This document shows positions 57,855 through 64,000 of a DNA stretch of 64,000 nucleotides, piece after piece; the stretch's first letter is position 1, and every line of letters starts with the position of its first letter. Position numbers and translations under genes: made by a program. The stretch covers positions 11,198,037 through 11,262,036 of the forward strand of contig BSYO01000004.1 of assembly GCA_033239525.1 (NCBI GenBank), written 5' to 3'. The DNA comes from Nepenthes gracilis (Eukaryota > Streptophyta > Magnoliopsida > Caryophyllales > Nepenthaceae). The notes below the pieces were generated by a model, which saw only the letters and a program-made list of their open reading frames with translations, was not told where the DNA came from and searched no databases.

Positions 57855-60490
57855 TAAAATTTTAATTTGTTTTTCCTTATAACAATTTCAACAAAATATA
57901 TAATTAAACGTGTAACTCATGATCTTCCACGTATAAAGTCATCTGCCCAACTCCTATAAATATCAAGTCAACTAATCTAAAGAGATGACAGTATAAAATG
58001 AGCAAAATACTTAACAAATAATAAAAATAATAATATAATAAATATGGATATGATAAATATAAGATAACAAATTGTGAGTAAATGAATCAAAGGTTGAGAT
58101 ATTCCTCCCGATAATTTATAATCATCCAAGGTAAGTTTACACTCTAACCTTATAAAATATGGTCATACTCCACTAGTTTGACCCATAAATGGGCCATCTA
58201 TAAAGCACTCTACTAATTTGACCTTGAAAACTATTTTTGGCCCATGAGTAGACCACATACAACCTCATATTATATATTCTAATATATTATAATATATATA
58301 TTTTTGTTAATTTTTTATTGTGATTCCTTATGTACAAAATATAGGAAAATCTCTATGAAACAATATCTTTTTCATAAAAAGAACGCAAAATGACTTTTTG
58401 TAACTGAAGAGAAGAGATTTGATGTGATTTTTTAAGAATTTTAGACGTGTAAAAAGAATTTTCAAAATCTTTCCCAAAAATAATGACATGCAAAATAATA
58501 TCTATATTTAAACTTTAGAAATGTTAAGGTTAATTAATGAATTTCAATATTTTTCATAAATATGAATTATATAGTTTAAAATTTGAGAAAAATTTTAAAA
58601 AAATGATATATATGCAAGCAAAATATCAATAGGAATATGGATGAGTACTTGCATATAATTAACAATTATAAAACCTCATATTTTAGACAAATATGAGTAA
58701 GAAATTTAAAATTTTTAGCAAAAAAATTAAAAAATTGGTTTAGAACTCACTTTATCTTGACTTAAATTCAAATAATCCTTAAAGTTTTTGCTTCAAAATC
58801 TCCTTCCACTTAATTATCTTATTTCCATTCTCACTCTACTCTCTAAAAATTCAAAAAAATGGATTAAAAAATAGCAAAAATATTTCATATAGTATGACTA
58901 GCATTCATACACCGATCATGTGCATATTAGACGTGATACCCAAATTAGGGCTACGTATAAATACCCATCAAATACATATCATTTATCAAGATACTAAAAC
59001 AAATATACACGAGCATCAATCATGCTCTATTCAAGCAAAGAGATATAGCCAGAGACATGCTTTGCATGGCACATTGTCCCCTTTGAACTCCAACTCAAAC
59101 CATTCTATACTTAGTTTTCACAACTAAACCAAAAGATTTCTTTAAAAACTCACTTAATTAGCTTAATTTAATAACATTATATAAATCTTAATGTCATATA
59201 TCACATACATGAAGCACACATAAGCATGGGTGGTTTAGCAAAGCCACATCTCTTAGTGGCATGAAGGCACTTTTACCCTAAGTTTCTGAAAACTTTTTCC
59301 TCATTATATTCGAACGCCATCTTTGTTGTTTGAATGTCAAACATGTTTTTAAGCTTTTTTTATTTTTTTTTTGAGATAGTTTTATTTGAGTTACTTTTCA
59401 AACAATTGGAGTGCCGGATTTAAAGACAAAGAGAAAAGGGAAGATTTTACCAATTCTTAAGCATTTTAATCACGTTTCAATTTTCCTCATCTTCAATTTG
59501 TTGTTCTACTCTCTATATAGATTTTTTTTACTAATGAATTCATTCCATTGGCCCTCTTATTGTTCTTTACTCCATATGATATGATAACATATTGTAGAAA
59601 ATAATTAATTTGTTTATTTTTCTTATAACTACAATAATAACAAAAATATATATAACTAAATATGTAACCCATGATCATTCATGTATAAACTCATCCATCT
59701 AAACTCCCATGAAGACAAAGTCTATTAATCTAAAAGTGATTACAGTACAAAGTGAGCTAAATACTCAATAAGTAATTTAAAGATAATATAATAAAGATGA
59801 CCATGATAAATATAAGATAAAAAAATCGTGAGAGAATGAACTAAAAACTGATATATCCCTCCAGATAATTTATAATCTTTTAAGATAGGTTTACACTCTA
59901 ACCATATAAATTAGAGTTATACTCTACTATTTAAACATATACCTTCCTCAAGCATAGATATACTACTTCAAACACACTTTGCATGGCTTATGTGTTGTCC
60001 AAATGCCTACTCAAGCCATCCTATACTTTGTTTCTTCGTATGAAACAAAAAAATTCCTCAAGAACTCATTTAATTAACTTAATTCAATTTCACTACATAA
60101 ATCTTATTGTTTGTATCACATACGCATGAAGTGCACATTACCATGGATGGTTCATCATGGCCACACCTATGCACGGCATGATAGCATTTTTACACTATGG
60201 TAGTTTATGAGAAGTTATTTCACATTGCATTCAAATGTTGACATCGTTTTTCCAACATCAAACATGCTTTCTAGTATTTTTATTTTGCTTTGGGATGGTT
60301 TTATGCGAGTTATGCTTCAAACAATATCAAATTGAAAGAAAAATTAAGAAGGGAAATGAGGGATTTTCTGTGTGGACATTTATTTACATTTTAATCTTCA
60401 TCATCTTCGGTAAGCTGCTTTAAAAGCTATATAGATTTTTTTCTAGTGATTTTATTTCATTTGCCATTCATTCTATAAAGCATTAGCAAG
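57855..60490. repeat. Long direct tandem repeat (1.75 kb and 0.9 kb copies)
   Basis: 57855-58165 aligns with 59600-59935, and 59020-59600 aligns with 59936-60490. The second copy therefore lacks the part that corresponds to about 58166-59010. Divergence is high (perhaps 20 percent by eye). The second copy ends about 110 bp before a copia primer site at 60602, so the repeat may be part of, or two copies of, the 5' LTR of copia element 3. The LTR start was not found. Confidence 0.6.
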
Positions 60491-60601
60491 CGAAAGTTAA
60501 TTAGTTTGTTTTATTATACAATTTGTTTATAAATATTAGTTATTGTCAATATTTGTTTTCAATCTTTTGCAAATAAGTTTGGGTAAACCGATCCTATCAA
60601 G

Positions 60602-60612
60602 TGATATTAGAG
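60602..60612 (+). other. Decayed primer binding site of copia element 3
   Basis: TGATATTAGAG, two changes from TGGTATCAGAG, two bases after a CCTATCA LTR end, as in copia elements 1 and 2. Confidence 0.65.
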
Positions 60613-60650
60613 AGTTAAGATTGATTGTCTGTGCTTGTTTTAGTTAAAAG

Positions 60651-62135
60651 ATGGCACAAATAAAATAATTTACTTGAACGGCACAAACTTTGACATTTGG
60701 AAGAAAAAGATTAAATATTTGATATTTATAAAAGCCGCGCATAATCTGTTATTTGTTACTCAAAAACCTAAATCTAAACTAAAGAGGGATGTACTTTTGA
60801 GTACGAGCAAATTTGCACGTACATCAAGAAATTCATTAATGTTAACATGTATAATTACATTCATAATATAAAACATACATGAACCCTATGAGACAAAATT
60901 GAAGTATTATAGGCTTCGAATCTCAGTAATAATAAATTATATCAGCTAATAAAATTAATATAATTGAAGTATAGGGTAGAGAGCATCATTAAAGGCCATC
61001 GTAATGAGTTCCATGATAGCATTAATTAATTGTCTACTATGGACATAAAATTTGATGATAAATTGTTTAGCTTACAATTCTTGACCACTATATCAATATT
61101 TCCTTCCAATCTCTTTTTCCAAATCCATAATGGTTTTCTGACACAATAAGTTGCTAAGGGTGCTTCTCTAAATGGAGAAATGATGAAAAGATCTCAAGGT
61201 TCTTTATCTTCACAACCTAAGGCATGTCCCCAAGAATTGCGAAAAGAGTAAGGAAAATAGCTCCAAGAATAAAGATAATATTTGGAGCAAATCGATATTG
61301 AGGTATCAAAATCTTAAGTATTATTATTATTATTACAAGATGGGATATATTATTAAGTATTGCTACACGTAAAAAACATAAAAATACAGATGATGGTAAA
61401 AATTAAGAAGAAAATGCCCGTGGTGATTAGCTGGCTTTGATTGTTTCCAAATCTAATCTTCTTACTATTTGCAAAGAATATGTGATCAATTTTGCCAACC
61501 ACAAGATAGGATGGATAGTCAATAGTGGTGCATCAATCCATATTACGTCAAGAAGAGAATTCTTAGCATTTTATATGTTCGATGACTCTAGGTTGCAGTG
61601 ATATCTATTTGATATTGGCAATAGCATATGGTTAATCTTGAGTTATTGTCTACACATCTCAAATATATGGCTAAATTATTTTTTGACTGAAGGGCTTGAT
61701 TATGAGGCCTTTTACAACACTTTCCAGGAGGGATGTTGGAAGCCCACGAAAAGTTATCTAATGGTGGCACGGTGGAGGAAATTTTCTAATGTGTATATAT
61801 TAGAAGCCTTGGTTTCTGACGACGAAATAAACATGAACAATGTATATGAGTCCATGAAACCATTGCATAATAAACTTAGTTATATGAGTAAAAAGGGACT
61901 AAATTATCTTATAAGAGATAATCTTCTTTCGGTAGTGAAAGAAGTAAGGTTAAAAACATGTCCCCTTATATGGTCAATAATTAATAGAGAGTTTCCCTTA
62001 CATGAAAATTCATGTAATCTTCGAAGGTACAAAATCTTGGCATGGTATTTTACTTCATTACACTCATTGGTAACTATTCAAGAAAATAATGGGTATATGC
62101 CTTTATGATGTTAAAATCCCTCAGTTTTGCTGCAT
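60651..62135 (+). pseudogene. copia gag-protease-integrase relic of element 3
   Basis: Gag: LNGTNFDIWKKKIKYL near 60680, INQLSTMDIKFDDKLFSL near 61030-61070, and a zinc knuckle near 61310-61370 whose cysteines are now Tyr (YYYYYYKMGYIIKYC). Protease near 61510-61570: IVNSGASIHITSRREF, where the catalytic Asp has become Asn. Integrase zinc-domain part at 61850-61950 (HNKLSYMSKKGLNYL, the His-X-Leu-X-His pattern broken) and a piece near 62050-62130. Frameshifts and stops throughout. It ends where homology to copia stops near 62135. Confidence 0.7.
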
Positions 62136-63585
62136 GTGACAATGTCATAAATTCCTCTATATAGCTTCTCTAAAACACGTGCTAACCTTTACTTCTATTC
62201 ATTTACAAAAAGTTACTATTTAAGCAATTTATTATGCATTATAAACACAATATAAGCTAAAACTACATAGATAACATTTATGCAGTCTACATAATCTAAA
62301 ACTACAAAAGCTATATCTACAACCTATGTATTTCGTGCACTACAAATTCCATCGCAAGGAGCTCCTCTAACTACATTTATAAATGTACAATCACCTATAG
62401 GCTAATCTAAAAGAATAGAGAAATAAGTAATATACTAGCCAAGTTTTCAGTAAAGAATCCCATAGCTAGTATAGCAATGACAAAATATGCCACTAAAATA
62501 CATTGAACTCATATTATATCATATTGTAACTCACATAGCACCACATTTCAGACACAACCTATGTTATTCCCATCTAAATCCTTTATTTTTGGGATATTGT
62601 ATCCAAAAATGTTGATTATATCATTTCTAATCGAATCGGTTTATCAGAATTAGTTTTTCCCAATTTCATTTTCTCACGTTCAAATGGTGTTCTATTATCA
62701 TTCAAATATTTGCAAAAAGCTAACGAAATTAAGCCTGTGTTCGGCTTTATTTTCTAAAGCTTGCCTAGTTTTGACTTATTTACTATTATTTGACTTCTAT
62801 AAATTACTAGAATCATTGTATATTACCATAATTAAGCTATATAGATTTAGCAGTTCAACTCATAAATATAAATTTAACTTCAAATCCAGTAATTTTTTTA
62901 AAAAAATTTAACTCATATTAACCTATGAAATTAAAAAAAAAAAAATCACCTCTATGTGAGATGTTTTTCCACTCAAAATGATAATTCATGAAAGTAGACC
63001 ACTTTGTAAGTATCAAATAAAAGACATATTACTTAAATTGGCCACCCAATTCTTTCTTCTTCCTCTATTTTCTCCTTCTTCTCTCTCATTTCTCTCAGAT
63101 TTTCACCCAAATTTAGATGAATTTATAGACAAACTTATTGTTGCCATCTCCTGCTCCACTTGGAATCAAATTACGATCTGACTTTCATCTCATCAAGCCA
63201 AATCTGAAAACACCCCCAATGTTTTTGCACCACATCAATTTACGGGACACTTTTAGCAAAAATTTATCTCTTACCAGCGTGATGTTGATCTTACGCAGCC
63301 AAACGACTCCTTATCCAGCCACAAGACCAATTTTGGGCATTGATTCTATCAACATTACATTGGGTGAACTTTTAGCGTATGATGATATTTACGTGTCCCC
63401 TAAAAATTTACATATTTTTTACAAAACATTATTTTCACACCATTATTTTCTAAAAAAATTTATATTTAGATCAAAAAAATTGCTTTGAATTCAATATGGA
63501 GAAGTCTAAATAAATTAGTACTACTATCGCCAATTAATTTAAACAAAGCACTCGATATAATCATTTCACAGAGAAAGAGGAAGTT
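62136..63585. other. Unassigned DNA splitting copia element 3
   Basis: 1.45 kb where integrase core and most of RT should be. It includes an A-run (62930-62944) and a leader-like CT-rich patch (63050-63100). An open frame at 63138-63488 (116 codons, plus) has no motif that I recognise. No clear inverted ends, LTRs or target duplication. It may be an insertion that came with a deletion. Confidence 0.45.
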
Positions 63586-63920
63586 AACATGAAATGCGTT
63601 CATTACTCTTTGGCTATTGATAATTTGATATATGTAATGAGATGTACAGTGCTGGAAATTGCTCGTGCAATTGAAACCATCAGCGGATTCATTTCCTTTC
63701 TACCAAAGGAGCATTGATTCACCATAATATGAATTCTTAGGTATCTCCAAGAAACTTCTAGAGTACACTAATACTTTTGCAATGACAGACCCATTCTTAG
63801 TTGGATCACTAATACTAACATAGCCAACGATAATGATTCTTAAATGTCAATTTTATGATATTTGATCAACTTTTCAAGAGGATTTGCATTATGGAAATCA
63901 AAAGTGTAAAAATATTGTGG
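63586..63920 (+). pseudogene. copia RT C-terminus and RNase H relic of element 3
   Basis: Plus-strand residues YSLAIDNLIYVMRCT, FISFLPKEH, ILRYLQETSR, YFCNDRPILSW and WYLINFSRGFALWKSKV align in order with the same region of copia elements 1 and 2 (14580-14880 and 31925-32230). Stops at several places. Homology fades near 63920. Confidence 0.7.
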
Positions 63921-64000
63921 TAACCCAAACTCGGTACACAATTGCTACCAAGATTGCACCACGCCAAAAATCATATATCATCTAAGACATCTCAATCAAA
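63921..64000. other. Window end, nothing recognised
   Basis: 80 bases after the copia relic stops. No motif seen. Confidence 0.4.

Larger units (their letters stand above)
60491..63920 (+). mobile_element. Ty1/copia element 3, heavily decayed and split
   Basis: An LTR end CCTATCA (60599), a worn primer site, gag-protease-integrase relic (60651-62135), 1.45 kb of unrelated sequence, then an RT/RNase H relic (63586-63920). Protein wording is close to copia elements 1 and 2 (LNGTNFDIW; YLQETSR; WKSKVQKY-like), so it is the same Tork/Tnt1 type. No 3' LTR lies within the window. Confidence 0.7.

Noticed and set aside
62731..62760. CCTGTGTTCGGCTTTATTTTC, which resembles a DNA-transposon terminus
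   Set aside because: No inverted partner found within 1 kb.

Overview
This window looks like plant nuclear DNA, almost certainly from an angiosperm, in a repeat-rich and gene-poor part of the genome. It is A+T-rich and carries Ty1/copia and Ty3/gypsy LTR retrotransposons with plant-type primer binding sites (initiator-Met tRNA type TGGTATCAGAG, and the TGGCGCC type used by the Tat group). It also holds MITE-like elements, solo LTRs with target-site duplications (TSDs) and a fossil that resembles a plant pararetrovirus. I found no intact host gene, no tRNA or rRNA gene and no CRISPR array. Every retroelement reading frame is broken by stops or frameshifts, so the annotation is mostly of pseudogenes.

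Layout. 1-6115: degenerate Ty3/gypsy element A on the minus strand (3' LTR running off the left edge, gag/pol relic, truncated 5' LTR). 6116-9825: 5' part of a related Ty3/gypsy element B on the plus strand, cut off inside protease and joined to an inverted LTR piece (9826-10104). 10105-10486: RNase-H-like relic, interrupted by complete Ty1/copia element 1 (10492-15980, TSD GGACT). 16140-18760: pararetrovirus-like fossil split by a solo Tat-type LTR (17592-18535, TSD ACATG). 18763-27762: long non-coding stretch with LTR-like landmarks and two MITE-like elements. 27763-33407: complete Ty1/copia element 2. 33461-34440: three tandem copies of a non-coding repeat. 36152-45788: complete Tat-lineage Ty3/gypsy element on the minus strand (TSD ATATC), with two tandem arrays and an opposite-strand transcription-unit relic between integrase and the 3' LTR. 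46089-47252: spacer with a copia-type gag relic. 47253-52327: a second copy of the 5' half of the Tat element plus about 300 bp of its flank, which makes it a segmental duplication and not a second insertion. 53331-53876: MITE-like element. 54579-55386: diverged solo Tat-type LTR (TSD AAATT). 57855-60490: long tandem repeat leading into a third, badly decayed copia element (60602-63920) that is split by about 1.45 kb of unrelated DNA.

How the parts work together: in the intact ancestors, each LTR supplied promoter and poly(A) signals. The tRNA site and polypurine tract primed reverse transcription, and Gag-protease-RT-RNase H-integrase copied and inserted the element. Here all the proteins are dead, and the DNA records repeated insertion, LTR-LTR deletion, tandem array growth and local duplication. 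Coordinates of LTR ends supported by matching TSDs are precise. Domain boundaries inside decayed polyproteins are approximate, and all family calls come from reading motifs by eye.
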